The notes: generated by a model not told the origin, from the sequence alone. DNA of 64,000 bases from Pararhizobium arenae (GCF_001931685.1 NZ_MOOY01000001.1:1-64000), one strand, 5' to 3'. Positions 39,081-48,481 are shown, counted from the stretch's first letter. A program made the numbers and translations.

Positions 39081-39300
39081 ACTGCTCTCGTGCTGCTCGA
39101 TGCTGCTCTTTCATCTGTTATCGATCTGTTAGGGTTAATAGCCGGTAAAAAACGACAGGCCGATCCGCACTATATTTGCCCGTGCTATCGATACTCATGC
39201 TCCGGATTGGCTGAAAGTCGACAGGGCAGGGCCATTAACTCTTGCGTTACCATGTTTGTTTACGGTGCCGTTAACTTGGTCTTGGTCTGGAGTATAGGCG

Positions 39301-41415
39301 ATGTCGAACGTCGGCGGCGCGCAACAGGATGTTGACATCGATCTCGGTGGGCTCGTTCGCGCGATCTGGAAACGACGCATGCGCGTCCTCTTGACGACGG
39401 TGTTCTTCACCGGCGCGGCCTTTGTCGGCGCCAGCATGATTTCGCCGGATTATCGATCCGAGACGCGGCTGCTGATCGAATCACGCGAGCCGGAGTTCAG
39501 CGGCACCAATCAGGTTCAGATGCCTGCGGATCGGGAATTCGACGAATCTGCCATTGCAAGCCAGGTCCAGGTGCTGCGGTCGGCCGACCTGATCAAGCAG
39601 GTCGCCCGCAACATGAAGCTTCATGAGCTGAAGGAGTTCGACCCGACGGCCAACCCGTCGGCGCTTTCGGACCTGATGGTCATGTTCGGGTTGAAGAAAA
39701 ACCCGCTCGACCTGCCGCCGGAAGAGCGCGTGTTGAAGGAGTTCGAACAGAAGCTTCAGGTCTATCAGGTCGAGAAGGCGCGTGTCGTCGCCATCATGTT
39801 CAGCTCCAAGGACCGCAAGCTGGCAGCGGCTATCCCGAACGAGATGGCAAAGGTTTATCTGTCGCTGCAAAGCGGCGCAAAGCTCGATTCCAATTCCGAA
39901 GCAAGCCGCTGGCTGGAGCCGGAAATTGCCAACCTGCGCGAAAAGGTCCGCGAAGCCGAAGCCAAGGTGGCTGACTACCGCGCCACGTCCGACCTTCTGC
40001 TCAGCAGCGACAATAGCAATTTCGCGACAAAGCAGCTGAACGATATTTCCGCCGAGCTGGCGCGCGTGCGCAGCGAAAGGGCAAGCGCGGAAGCCCGGGC
40101 CGAAGGCGTGCGCACCACGCTCGCCAGCGGCCGCGATGCCGATACGCTGAACGACGTCGTCGGATCGCAGATGATCCAGCGGCTGAAGGAGAACGAATCC
40201 AATATTCAGGGCCAGATTGCCGACCTCTCGACATCTCTGCTCGACGGGCATCCGCGCCTGAAAGGCCTGAAATCACAGCTGCAGGGTATCCGCGAGCAGA
40301 TTCGCAGCGAGACGCAGAAGATCCTCGCAAGCCTCGACAACGAGGCGGGTGTCGCCCGCCTGCGTGAGCGCCAGCTGATCCAGCAGATGAACACGCTGAA
40401 GGCCGCTTCGGCAAAGGCCGGCGAGGACGAGGTGGGACTGCGAGCGCTGGAGCGCGAAGCCACAGCCCAACGGCAGCTGCTCGAGACCTATCTGGCCCGT
40501 TATCGCGAGGCGACGTCGCGGGTCGGCAGCAACGCCACCCCGGCGGACGCCCGCATCATCTCGAAGGCGGTGGAGCCGACGGAAGCCTACTTCCCCAAGG
40601 TGCTGCCGATCACGATCGTTGCCGGTCTTGCCAGCTTCCTCGTCAGCTGCGTGGTGATCATGCTTGCGGAACTGTTCAGCGGACGCGCGCTGCGTCCGGT
40701 TGGCGTCGATCCCGAACCGGTGATAAAGCCCGTTGCCGCAGAGACCCGAACGCCGCCGCAGCCGATTCCGGCCGTGAAGATGGCGCCGGCAACACCGAAG
40801 CGGGAAGAGGTTGCCTTTGACGAAGACTTCAGCATCGCGGCGATTGCGGACCATATCGAGGCGCGGCAGGCGAGGGTGGTCGTCTCGGTTTCGCCCTCCG
40901 GCGACAAGGGATCGACCAATGTCGTGATGCTGGCGCGGCTGCTGGCCGAGAACGGCCGCAGGATCGTCATGATCGATCTGACGGGATCGGCCTGCCCGAG
41001 CCGGCTGATGGCGCAGTCCCGCCGCTTGCCCGGCATCACCAACCTGCTGGCTGGTGAAGTCGCATTCTCGGATACGATCCATGCCGACCGGCTGTCGGAT
41101 GCCCATATCATTCCCGCGGGAGATGCCGATCCGGCGCAGGCAATGCGGGGGATCGACCGGCTTCCGATGATCGTGGATGCGCTCGCCAATGCCTATGACA
41201 CCGTTCTGGTGGAATGCGGCCCGGCGGCAACGGCGGCGGTCGCACGGGTGGCGCGGGCGAATGACGTGACGGTCGTGATTTCGGCTTTGGGTACGGCGCC
41301 GGACGAGATGGTCGCTCTGGTCGAAAACCTCGGTGAAGCCGGCTTCAGCGACATCCTCTTGATGATGGATAGCGACGGTCCGCGTTCGGGCGATCCGGAT
41401 CGGGATGCTGCCTGA
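39301..41415 (+). CDS. Wzc/GumC-like polysaccharide copolymerase
   Basis: A 704-residue inner-membrane copolymerase that sets chain length and links Wzy to Wza. It has TM1 near 32-50, a long periplasmic coiled-coil region (about 60-430) and TM2 near 435-455 (VLPITIVAGLASFLVSCVVIMLAEL), then a cytoplasmic BY-kinase-like domain (about 520-700). There the expected phosphate loop reads SPSGDKGSTN without a GKS/T, and Walker B candidates are VMIDLTGS and VLVECG. There is no tyrosine-rich tail. It is probably not an active kinase. It is divergently transcribed from the Wza operon. Confidence 0.88.
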   Translation: MSNVGGAQQDVDIDLGGLVRAIWKRRMRVLLTTVFFTGAAFVGASMISPDYRSETRLLIESREPEFSGTNQVQMPADREFDESAIASQVQVLRSADLIKQVARNMKLHELKEFDPTANPSALSDLMVMFGLKKNPLDLPPEERVLKEFEQKLQVYQVEKARVVAIMFSSKDRKLAAAIPNEMAKVYLSLQSGAKLDSNSEASRWLEPEIANLREKVREAEAKVADYRATSDLLLSSDNSNFATKQLNDISAELARVRSERASAEARAEGVRTTLASGRDADTLNDVVGSQMIQRLKENESNIQGQIADLSTSLLDGHPRLKGLKSQLQGIREQIRSETQKILASLDNEAGVARLRERQLIQQMNTLKAASAKAGEDEVGLRALEREATAQRQLLETYLARYREATSRVGSNATPADARIISKAVEPTEAYFPKVLPITIVAGLASFLVSCVVIMLAELFSGRALRPVGVDPEPVIKPVAAETRTPPQPIPAVKMAPATPKREEVAFDEDFSIAAIADHIEARQARVVVSVSPSGDKGSTNVVMLARLLAENGRRIVMIDLTGSACPSRLMAQSRRLPGITNLLAGEVAFSDTIHADRLSDAHIIPAGDADPAQAMRGIDRLPMIVDALANAYDTVLVECGPAATAAVARVARANDVTVVISALGTAPDEMVALVENLGEAGFSDILLMMDSDGPRSGDPDRDAA

Positions 41416-41433
41416 CGTATTCCGCTGGAGGTC

Positions 41434-42732
41434 TCAGCTCTCCGCCGTTTCCGCCGCGCCGTACGCTGACTGGCGCTTCTGACGGATTTTCTGGATGAAA
41501 TTGTAGAACCGCCGGTTCTTCTTGATGGCCGCCTTGGTGCGCACGATCGTGCGATGCACGAAGGCCGCCAGCCTTCCGCGTGTCGTGAGCGGCAGGACGA
41601 TATCGTATTGCGGCGTCTCGACGGTGCACCAGGAGCGCTTGTAGGGCTGGTCGCCAATGCCGAAATCGAAAAGCGCGGCGCCTTCGAGGCAGCATTTTTC
41701 AATCGCGATATGGAACAGAAACTCGCCGGGGCTGCATTCGGCTGCGAGCGTTTCGTCAATCGATCCGAATTGGCAGATCACATGATCGCCTTTGCGCGAC
41801 AGGCCGGCGACAGCAACGATACGCCCCGCATTCTCGCCCTTCAGGCGGATGGCATGCAGCTCAAGGGGGCGGTTGTCATGCGTATGCGGGCGATCCGCCA
41901 GGGCGTGGAAAAAAGCTTGCGTCTCCGCATCCTGGAAGACATTGGGGAGCCCCATTGCCTTGAATCTCTCTGCTTTCTGCCGGAAGAAAACGCAGAGCAA
42001 CTTTCGCCGTTCCTCTTCCGTCGCGGCAACGACATGCTCGTATCCGCCCAAAGCTTCCAGACGTTTTTCCGAGACCCGGAACTTCTTGCGCCGCCGTTTG
42101 GCATTGAGCTGCGCCAGAGTGCGCTCGAAACTTTCAAACAGCGGAAGCTGGTAGGAGGCGTTCTGGTTTTTGACTGCGGGGAGGCTGGCGAGCGGATGGC
42201 GTGATCCGCGCCAGGCCAGCGGTATCTTTTCCAGCGTGACGATATCGGCCACCCGCGAGAGCTTGAGCGACAGCTCCTCGATCAGCTTCGAGGCAAGCTG
42301 TTCGTTTTGCGCCAGCTCGAGATCTTCGGCGAAAACGCCGGTGTTGATGTTGGAATGATCAGCACCGATGAAGCGCACGGTTCGGAAGAAACGGCCACGG
42401 ACGAGTTCCAGAGGGAGAATGAAAGCCGTTTGCTGCCCGATGCGGCCGCGAACCAGGAGAAGCTGGTTTTCATGGGATGCAGCCCATGTGGAGCACCAGT
42501 CGAAACTCTGATGGAGGGAAACCTGGTTGCCGCTTTCGAGAGCTCGCCACTCCTCCTCCAGTCGCTCAAGACTGACATGAACGGTGAGATTGAGGGCGGA
42601 ATGGGCTTCGCCGGGGGCGAGAAGTTCCTGAAAACGGTTGCGCTCGGCCACCCACACGCGGCGGGGAGCCTCGTCTGCAGGCATGATGTTGAGGCGCGCG
42701 ATGTTCATGACAGCTGCTGTCTCGGTTTTCAA
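41434..42732 (-). CDS. CelD/BcsL-like GNAT acyltransferase
   Basis: A 432-residue cytoplasmic protein of the GNAT_6 (CelD/BcsL-like, FemAB-related) acyltransferase group often found in exopolysaccharide loci. Visible are SLHQSFDWCSTWAASH near 70, the basic region LAQLNAKRRRKKFRVSEKRLEALGGYEHV near 205, and the GNAT core AIRLKGENAGRIVAVAGLS followed by SPGEFLFHIAIEKCCLEGAALFDFGIGDQPYK. It likely acylates the polysaccharide or its precursors. It converges on the Wzc-like gene. An ATG at 42708 is an alternative start. Confidence 0.83.
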   Translation of the reverse strand: MKTETAAVMNIARLNIMPADEAPRRVWVAERNRFQELLAPGEAHSALNLTVHVSLERLEEEWRALESGNQVSLHQSFDWCSTWAASHENQLLLVRGRIGQQTAFILPLELVRGRFFRTVRFIGADHSNINTGVFAEDLELAQNEQLASKLIEELSLKLSRVADIVTLEKIPLAWRGSRHPLASLPAVKNQNASYQLPLFESFERTLAQLNAKRRRKKFRVSEKRLEALGGYEHVVAATEEERRKLLCVFFRQKAERFKAMGLPNVFQDAETQAFFHALADRPHTHDNRPLELHAIRLKGENAGRIVAVAGLSRKGDHVICQFGSIDETLAAECSPGEFLFHIAIEKCCLEGAALFDFGIGDQPYKRSWCTVETPQYDIVLPLTTRGRLAAFVHRTIVRTKAAIKKNRRFYNFIQKIRQKRQSAYGAAETAES

Positions 42733-42859
42733 TCATAGGTGTTCTACAGCGCGAAACCGTCGTTTTCATTTAAATTGGAGCCGTGAAACCGGGCTGCAAT
42801 CGGAAATTTCGCAATGCGGTTACTGAAATAATAAACCGGCAGTCGGCAAGAACCCGCTT

Positions 42860-43612
42860 TCAGGACAACGGCACGTCGAGCCAGCCGCTTCCCAAAGCAC
42901 TTGCCCATTCGGCCCTGCCTCTCTGGGCGGCAAGGGATGCCATGGCGCGATGATCGTAGCCGACACGGCGGAAGCTGACCTGCCAGTTGCCGGCGCTTTT
43001 TTCCAGTATGGCGTAGGAAGCGTCCGGCGTGCCGTTTTCCACCTGATGCGGCACCGGAACATCATCGTCATAGCCGGGGCAACCGACGCTTCCGGGGTTG
43101 ACGACAAGCGGGCCCTTCGGCAGCCGGATCATCCGAGGAATGTGCGTATGCGCGCAGACGATGACGGGGAAATCGGCGTGGCCGAGCCTGCGTTCGATCG
43201 TTCGCCTGTCTGCCATGTGGACGACGCCATCCGGCGTCAGGTCTTCAAGCCAGTAGGTCTCGTCGCTGTCCGGCGTGCCATGGCAGAGCAGGATCTCGTC
43301 ATGATGAACGAGCGTCGGGCGAAGGCCTCTCAGCCATTCGAGGTGGTCCTTCGACAACTGATCGAAGGCGGCGCGGTCGGATGCTCCCATCGCGGCAGGG
43401 AATTTCGAGATCAGATAGCGGTCGTGGTTGCCGAGAACGGACGGAAAATTCCGCGTCATCAGGAGATCGGCGGTACGGGCGGCGTTCAGCGGGCCGCTCA
43501 GGTGATCGCCGAGATTGACGACATCATCGATACCCTGGCGATCGATATCGGCCAGAACGGCTTCCAGCGCGAGATCGTTGCCATGGATATCGGCGATGAC
43601 GGCAATTCTCAT
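42860..43612 (-). CDS. YfcE/MJ0936-type metallophosphoesterase
   Basis: A 250-residue calcineurin-like phosphoesterase. The metal-binding motifs are in order: ADIHGN (8-13), NLGDHLSGP (33-41), SVLGNHDRYL (58-67), and CHGTP plus CAHTHIPRM later. The product ends with a phosphodiesterase-type tail. The substrate is unknown; related proteins act on phosphodiesters or diadenosine tetraphosphate. It is followed upstream on the same strand by the DUF2842 gene 10 bases away. Confidence 0.87.
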   Translation of the reverse strand: MRIAVIADIHGNDLALEAVLADIDRQGIDDVVNLGDHLSGPLNAARTADLLMTRNFPSVLGNHDRYLISKFPAAMGASDRAAFDQLSKDHLEWLRGLRPTLVHHDEILLCHGTPDSDETYWLEDLTPDGVVHMADRRTIERRLGHADFPVIVCAHTHIPRMIRLPKGPLVVNPGSVGCPGYDDDVPVPHQVENGTPDASYAILEKSAGNWQVSFRRVGYDHRAMASLAAQRGRAEWASALGSGWLDVPLS

Positions 43613-43622
43613 GCGGTGATCC

Positions 43623-43835
43623 TCACTCCGGTTTGACCGGCTTTTCCATCCACTTGATGATCAGCATGGCCGGCAGAACCCAGAGAAGGCCGGTGAAGAA
43701 GAAATAGAGCAGATGCACCCACCATGCAGAGGCGCCGAGAAACTGCGAGGCAAATGTGGTTGCGCCAATCGCATAAACGATCACGAGGATGATGATCAGG
43801 ATGGTGCCGATCAGTTTTCGAAGACGTACGGGCAT
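43623..43835 (-). CDS. DUF2842 small membrane protein
   Basis: A 70-residue inner-membrane protein with two hydrophobic helices (IGTILIIILVIVYAIGATTFA and WVHLLYFFFTGLLWVLPAMLII) and the short tail KWMEKPVKPE. It matches DUF2842, which is restricted to alphaproteobacteria and usually lies beside ctaA and argC, as here. That context hints at cytochrome oxidase biogenesis, but no function is known. The region 43836-44006 before ctaA shows no gene. Confidence 0.85.
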   Translation of the reverse strand: MPVRLRKLIGTILIIILVIVYAIGATTFASQFLGASAWWVHLLYFFFTGLLWVLPAMLIIKWMEKPVKPE

Positions 43836-44006
43836 TCAAGACTTTCCGGTGGGTGGCAGTCACGTCGGCCCTGTTCGTCAGGCCGCGACGGCATGCCGCA
43901 AAGGGGCAAGCCTTGTTTTGCATCGTGCTCTGGTGCAAATCAACTGCTTGATGCTTCAGCCTTGGGACAAATCGCCGTCCCCTGCCTTTGAGATCGGAAC
44001 GACCTG

Positions 44007-45107
44007 ATGACGAATGCGATCGCAACGGAACAACATCTTCGCGGTGAAATCGATACGGTGAGCCGCAATCGCCGGCAAATCCGCACATGGCTGTGGATCG
44101 TGGTGTTCACGCTGTTTGCGCTCGTGCTTGTGGGCGGCGCAACGCGGCTGACGGAATCGGGGCTTTCGATTACCCAATGGAAGCCGATCCACGGCGTCAT
44201 CCCGCCGCTCAGCGATGCGGAATGGGTAGAGGAGTTCGAACTCTACAAGCAGATTCCGCAGTATTCCCAGCTCAATAGCGACATGACCATCGAGGGTTTC
44301 AAGACGATCTTCTGGTGGGAATGGGCGCACCGCTTGCTTGCCCGTTCGATCGGCATCGTCTTTGCCTTGCCGCTCGCGTGGTTCTGGATCAGGGGCAGAA
44401 TCGAACCCAGGTTGAAGCTGCCGCTTCTCGGCATTCTCGCCCTGGGCGGGTTTCAGGGGTTCATCGGATGGTGGATGGTTTCCTCGGGACTGGCTGACCG
44501 CACAGACGTCAGCCAGTATCGCTTGGCGACGCATCTCGTCGTCGCCTGTCTTATTTTTGCTTCCTGCGTCTGGATCGCTCGCGGGCTTTCGCCGCATTCC
44601 GATGACGCGCCCCCGGCAAGCTGTTCGAAGACGATGGCGGCGGCGATCGCCATCATGGCGCTGTTCCAGATTTACCTTGGCGCGCTGGTGGCCGGGCTCG
44701 ACGCGGGCCTGAGCTACAATACGTGGCCGTTGATGGATGGCGCTCTCGTGCCGAGCGACCTGTTCGTTCAGCAGCCGGGCTGGATCAACCTGTTCGAAAA
44801 CCCGAAGACGGTGCAGTTCGTTCATCGCTGCGGCGCTTACGTGCTTTTCGCCATGGTGCTTGTGCACATGCTCTATTCGCTGGCGCGCGGCTCCGGCACC
44901 ACCCATGCACGACGCTCGGTATTGCTGTTCGTGCTGGTCACCCTACAGGCGGCAATCGGCGTTGTTACGCTTCTGATGCAGGTGCCGATCGGCTGGGGTG
45001 TCGCCCATCAGGGCGGCGCATTGATCGTGCTCGGCTTTGCACTGGCCCATTGGCGCGGCTTTATCGGAGAATATCCGAGGATGACGCGGATTGCGGAGAG
45101 GCAGTAG
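44007..45107 (+). CDS. ctaA: Heme A synthase (COX15/CtaA)
   Basis: An eight-helix inner-membrane enzyme that oxidises heme O to heme A for aa3-type oxidase. The 366-residue product shows the COX15 signatures GGATRLTESGLSITQWKPIHG near 46, EFELYKQIPQYSQLN, FWWEWAHRLLARSIG near 97 (heme-ligand His) and VQFVHRCGAYVLF near 270, with WGVAHQGGALIVL near the end. It lacks the cysteine pair of Bacillus CtaA, as usual for type 2 enzymes. It converges on argC through a repeat-flanked terminator. Confidence 0.95.
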   Translation: MTNAIATEQHLRGEIDTVSRNRRQIRTWLWIVVFTLFALVLVGGATRLTESGLSITQWKPIHGVIPPLSDAEWVEEFELYKQIPQYSQLNSDMTIEGFKTIFWWEWAHRLLARSIGIVFALPLAWFWIRGRIEPRLKLPLLGILALGGFQGFIGWWMVSSGLADRTDVSQYRLATHLVVACLIFASCVWIARGLSPHSDDAPPASCSKTMAAAIAIMALFQIYLGALVAGLDAGLSYNTWPLMDGALVPSDLFVQQPGWINLFENPKTVQFVHRCGAYVLFAMVLVHMLYSLARGSGTTHARRSVLLFVLVTLQAAIGVVTLLMQVPIGWGVAHQGGALIVLGFALAHWRGFIGEYPRMTRIAERQ

Positions 45108-45137
45108 GGCGAATAGGGAATAGCGAGTAGCGAATAG
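45105..45137. repeat. Degenerate GAATAGC repeats after ctaA
   Basis: Starting at the ctaA stop codon, short copies GCGAATAG, GGAATAGC, GAGTAGC and GAATAG follow each other. They are the inverted complement of the perfect TTCGCTA array at 45192-45240 across the terminator. Confidence 0.75.
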
Positions 45138-45141
45138 AAAA

Positions 45142-45164
45142 AGGCGCTACGGGAGGTAGCGCCT
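45142..45164. terminator. Terminator between ctaA and argC
   Basis: A 9-bp stem AGGCGCTAC/GTAGCGCCT with loop GGGAG is followed on the minus strand by TTTTT, so it serves argC best. The flanking heptamer arrays can extend the pairing outward. Confidence 0.82.
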
Positions 45165-45191
45165 CTTGATTGTCGTGAAAGACCTGAATTT

Positions 45192-45240
45192 TTCGCTATT
45201 CGCTATTCGCTATTCGCTATTCGCTATTCGCTATTCGCTC
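45192..45240. repeat. TTCGCTA heptamer tandem array
   Basis: Six perfect TTCGCTA units run from 45192 to 45233, and a seventh changed at its last base reaches the argC stop codon (TGA on the minus strand, 45239-45241). It lies in the argC 3' untranslated region. Such short tandem units expand and contract readily. Confidence 0.95.
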
Positions 45241-46171
45241 ACGCCGACAGCATCAGGTCCATATTCTGAACCGCAGCACCCGAGGCACCCTTGCCGAGAT
45301 TGTCGAGCAGGGCGACGAGGTTGACCTGTTCTGCCCCGGGCGTGCCGAAGACGAAGAGCTTCATCGTATCCTTGCCGGCAAGCTCGACGGCATCGATGCG
45401 CGGCAGCTTGGCACTTTCCTCAAGCGGAACGACCGTCACGATATCCTGTCCGGCATAATGGGCCGTCAGCGCCGCATGGATGCTTTCGAGAGTGGCGCCA
45501 TCGTTCAGCTGATCGAGGAACAGCGGCACCTGCACGATCATGCCCTGCGGGAAGCGACCGACGGACGGCGAGAAGATCGGCGCGCGGGCGAGAAGCCCGT
45601 GGGTGCGCATTTCAGGCACGTGCTTGTGTTTCAGCGGCATGGCGTAGAGGAAGTGGGGCGAGCTGATCGGGTCCGGATTTGCCGGGTCTTCCATCTGCGC
45701 GATCATTTGCTTGCCGCCGCCGGTATAGCCGGAGACCGCATTGACGGTGACGGGATAGTTTTCCGGCAGGATACCGGCCTGACGCAGCGGGCGCAGAAGC
45801 CCGATGGCGCCGGTCGGATAGCAGCCGGGATTGGCAACCAGACGGGCGTCTCGGATTTTACCCGCCTGTTCCTTGTCCATCTCTGCGAAGCCATAGGCCC
45901 AGTCCGGCGCGATACGATAGGCGGTCGAGGTGTCGATGATGCGCACCTTGTTGTTGCCTTCGAGCATGGTGACCGCCTGCTTTGAGGCATCGTCCGGCAG
46001 GCAGAGAATGGCGATATCGGCGCTGTTCAAGAGGTCTTCGCGCATCGCGGCATTGCGGCGCTCTGCTTCCGGGATAGACAGGAGATCGACATCGGCGCGG
46101 CCGGCCATGCGGCTGCGGATCTGCAGGCCGGTGGTACCGTGTTCGCCATCGATGAAAATTTTCGGCTTCAT
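45239..46171 (-). CDS. argC: N-acetyl-gamma-glutamyl-phosphate reductase (type 2)
   Basis: The arginine-pathway enzyme reduces N-acetylglutamyl phosphate to the semialdehyde with NADPH. The 310-residue product is of the shorter type 2 class. It has the dinucleotide-binding start [14 protein letters not shown], the catalytic Cys117 in [16 protein letters not shown] and the conserved His in [11 protein letters not shown]. It ends next to the heptamer array. speB lies 153 bases upstream on the same strand. Confidence 0.95.
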   Translation of the reverse strand: MKPKIFIDGEHGTTGLQIRSRMAGRADVDLLSIPEAERRNAAMREDLLNSADIAILCLPDDASKQAVTMLEGNNKVRIIDTSTAYRIAPDWAYGFAEMDKEQAGKIRDARLVANPGCYPTGAIGLLRPLRQAGILPENYPVTVNAVSGYTGGGKQMIAQMEDPANPDPISSPHFLYAMPLKHKHVPEMRTHGLLARAPIFSPSVGRFPQGMIVQVPLFLDQLNDGATLESIHAALTAHYAGQDIVTVVPLEESAKLPRIDAVELAGKDTMKLFVFGTPGAEQVNLVALLDNLGKGASGAAVQNMDLMLSA

Positions 46172-46324
46172 GGGAAATCCTGTCTTTTCAAATGCCTGCG
46201 GAGGCTACCCGAATCAGATCGTCAGCCGCTTGATCCAATGTCTGAGGATCGGCGGCAGCTGACGGGCAGCATATATACATTGTGCGACGGCCCCGCAACG
46301 CAGACGCCGTCGTCGCGGGATTTA

Positions 46325-47287
46325 TCAGGCGAGAGACTCACGCTCGGCCAGCTCTTCCGCATGCAGGCCGAGCATGTACATCGCAACCGTCGCGCCGGCG
46401 ATGGCGGTGATATCGGCGTGATCGTAGGCCGGAGCCACCTCGACGACATCCCCACCCTTGATGCGCAGCGCACCGAGCTTGCGCAGCACGGAGAGGATTT
46501 TTGCGCTCGACGGGCCGCCGGAGACCGGGGTGCCCGTGCCGGGGGCAAAGGCCGGATCGAGGCAATCGATATCGAAGGTGAGGTAGGCAGCCTTGTCGCC
46601 GACCTGCTCGATGATCGTATCGGCAATCGCCTGCGTGCTCATCTCTTCCACGTCGTAGCCGTAGAGAATACGGATGTCGCAATCTTCCGGCGCATGGGTG
46701 CGGATGCCGACCTGGATCGAGGCCTCGGTGTCAATGAGGCCTTCGCGAACGGCGCGGCCGACAAAAGAGCCATGATCGATACGGCCCTTTTCATCCGCCC
46801 AGGTATCCTGATGCGCATCGAAATGCACCAGCGCAAGGGGGCCGTGAACCGCGGCGTGGGCGCGCAGCAGCGGAAGCGTAACGAAATGATCGCCGCCGAG
46901 GGAGAGCAGGAAGGCGCCGCTCTTCAGGATCTTTGCGGCTTCGCGCTCGATCGTCGCAGGCGTCTTCTGGTGGTTGCCGTAGTCCAGCAGGCAATCGCCG
47001 TAATCGATCGTCGCCATATGGGCAAAGAGATCGCGCTCGAAGGGATATTGCGGATCGTTGTCGAAGATCGCGGACGCGCGGCGGATCGCCTGCGGCCCGA
47101 AGCGGGCGCCGGGGCGATTGGACGTCGCGGCATCGAAGGGAATGCCCCAGACGACGGCATCGACGCCCGTCAGCTTCTTCGTGTATCTGCGGCGCATAAA
47201 GGAGAGGATGCCGGCATGGGTGGGGTCGGAAGCCGCAGATGTCAGCGAAGTCGCCGTGATTGCGTGATCGATCGTCCGGTTTGCCAT
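46325..47287 (-). CDS. speB: Agmatinase (ureohydrolase)
   Basis: A Mn-dependent ureohydrolase of the arginase/agmatinase family making putrescine and urea from agmatine. The 320-residue product carries the metal ligands in SLGGDHFVTLP, HFDAHQDTW and TFDIDCLDPAFAPGTGTPVSGG. The ATG at 47287 follows GAGGAA; an upstream open frame is not coding. The assignment to agmatine rather than another guanidino substrate follows usual annotation in rhizobia and was not tested here. argC is downstream. Confidence 0.88.
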   Translation of the reverse strand: MANRTIDHAITATSLTSAASDPTHAGILSFMRRRYTKKLTGVDAVVWGIPFDAATSNRPGARFGPQAIRRASAIFDNDPQYPFERDLFAHMATIDYGDCLLDYGNHQKTPATIEREAAKILKSGAFLLSLGGDHFVTLPLLRAHAAVHGPLALVHFDAHQDTWADEKGRIDHGSFVGRAVREGLIDTEASIQVGIRTHAPEDCDIRILYGYDVEEMSTQAIADTIIEQVGDKAAYLTFDIDCLDPAFAPGTGTPVSGGPSSAKILSVLRKLGALRIKGGDVVEVAPAYDHADITAIAGATVAMYMLGLHAEELAERESLA

Positions 47288-47398
47288 GGTGTTCCTCTTG
47301 CGGCTTCTTCGTTTGCGGCGAAGATAGCGGCAAGGCCGGGAAGGGGGAACGGGAAAAGAGTGGCGGACCGGAATTTTCCGCCGGCATCCGGGCAAAGA

Positions 47399-47424
47399 AA
47401 AAGGCGGCTCGAAGGCCGCCTTTT
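47399..47424. terminator. Intrinsic terminator after rpsI
   Basis: A 10-bp stem AAAAGGCGGC/GCCGCCTTTT with a 6-base loop and flanking A/T runs lies 25 bases after the rpsI stop on the minus strand. Confidence 0.88.
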
Positions 47425-47448
47425 CCAAAGGTACAATCCGGTAAGCGA

Positions 47449-47922
47449 TTAACGCTTCGAGAACTGGAACGAACGGCGGGCCTTGGCCTTACCGTACTTC
47501 TTACGCTCGACAACGCGGCTGTCGCGGGTCAGGAAGCCACCCTTCTTCAGGACCGAGCGCAGGCCCGGTTCGAAGTAGGTGAGTGCCTTGGAGATGCCGT
47601 GACGAACAGCACCGGCCTGGCCGGAAAGGCCGCCACCGGCGACGGTCGCGACGATGTCGAACTGGCCATCACGGCTAGCTGCGACGATCGGCTGGCGCAG
47701 GATCATCTGCAGAACCGGACGGGCGAAGTAGGTTGCAAATTCGCGGCCGTTGATGGTGATCTTGCCGGAGCCCGGCTTGACCCATACGCGGGCGACTGCG
47801 TTCTTGCGCTTGCCGGTCGCATAGGAGCGGCCCTGGGCGTCAACCTTTTTGACATGAACCGGAGCCGAAGCAGTTGCTTCAGTCGCCGTGCCGAGGTCTT
47901 TCAGAGAAGAGAGATCAGCCAC
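47449..47922 (-). CDS. rpsI: 30S ribosomal protein S9
   Basis: Small-subunit protein S9, whose C-terminal tail reaches the P-site tRNA. The 157-residue product has an N-terminal alphaproteobacterial extension (about 1-30), then [27 protein letters not shown] and the basic end [17 protein letters not shown]. It starts with GTG, two bases after the rplM stop, so the pair is one operon as in most bacteria. A strong terminator follows. Confidence 0.97.
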   Translation of the reverse strand: MADLSSLKDLGTATEATASAPVHVKKVDAQGRSYATGKRKNAVARVWVKPGSGKITINGREFATYFARPVLQMILRQPIVAASRDGQFDIVATVAGGGLSGQAGAVRHGISKALTYFEPGLRSVLKKGGFLTRDSRVVERKKYGKAKARRSFQFSKR

Positions 47923-47924
47923 GA

Positions 47925-48389
47925 TTAGGCGCTCCTTGTGTTCTTGCTGTTCAGCTTGGCGACGTCGAGGACGGTCGGCTGCTGTGCTTCATGCGGATGG
48001 TTGGAACCGGCGTAAACGCGAAGGTTCTTCATCTGGCGACGGCCGAGCGGGCCACGCGGAACCATGCGCTCAACGGCCTTCTCGAGAACGCGCTCCGGGA
48101 AGCGGCCTTCGATGATCTGGCGCGCGGTGCGCTCCTTGATGCCGCCCGGGTAACCGGTGTGCCAGTAGTACTTCTTGTCGGTGTACTTCTTGCCGGTCAG
48201 GACAGCCTTTTCAGCGTTGATTACGATGACGTTGTCGCCATCATCAACGTGAGGGGTGTAGGTTGCCTTGTGCTTGCCGCGCAGGATGTTTGCGATAATG
48301 GAAGCGACGCGACCAACAACGAGGCCTTCGGCATCGATGATGATCCACTTCTTCTCCACCTCTGCAGGCTTCTGAACGAAGGTTGCCAT
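47925..48389 (-). CDS. rplM: 50S ribosomal protein L13
   Basis: Large-subunit protein L13. The 154-residue product has [47 protein letters not shown] near 16 and [28 protein letters not shown] near 110. It is first in the rplM-rpsI operon and is driven by a good sigma-70-type promoter at 48512-48540. The roughly 115-base leader begins with a hairpin. Confidence 0.97.
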   Translation of the reverse strand: MATFVQKPAEVEKKWIIIDAEGLVVGRVASIIANILRGKHKATYTPHVDDGDNVIVINAEKAVLTGKKYTDKKYYWHTGYPGGIKERTARQIIEGRFPERVLEKAVERMVPRGPLGRRQMKNLRVYAGSNHPHEAQQPTVLDVAKLNSKNTRSA

Positions 48390-48481
48390 GTTAAAACTCT
48401 TTCGTTTGGACCCGATACGTTGCCGCCGGGCGTTTCTTGTTGCTTGGGGTTTGGCCTGATGGAAACCATGCCAAAAGGAAA

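Noticed and set aside
45192-45240. CRISPR-like repeat array
   Set aside because: The units are seven bases and contiguous with no spacers, so this is a simple tandem repeat.
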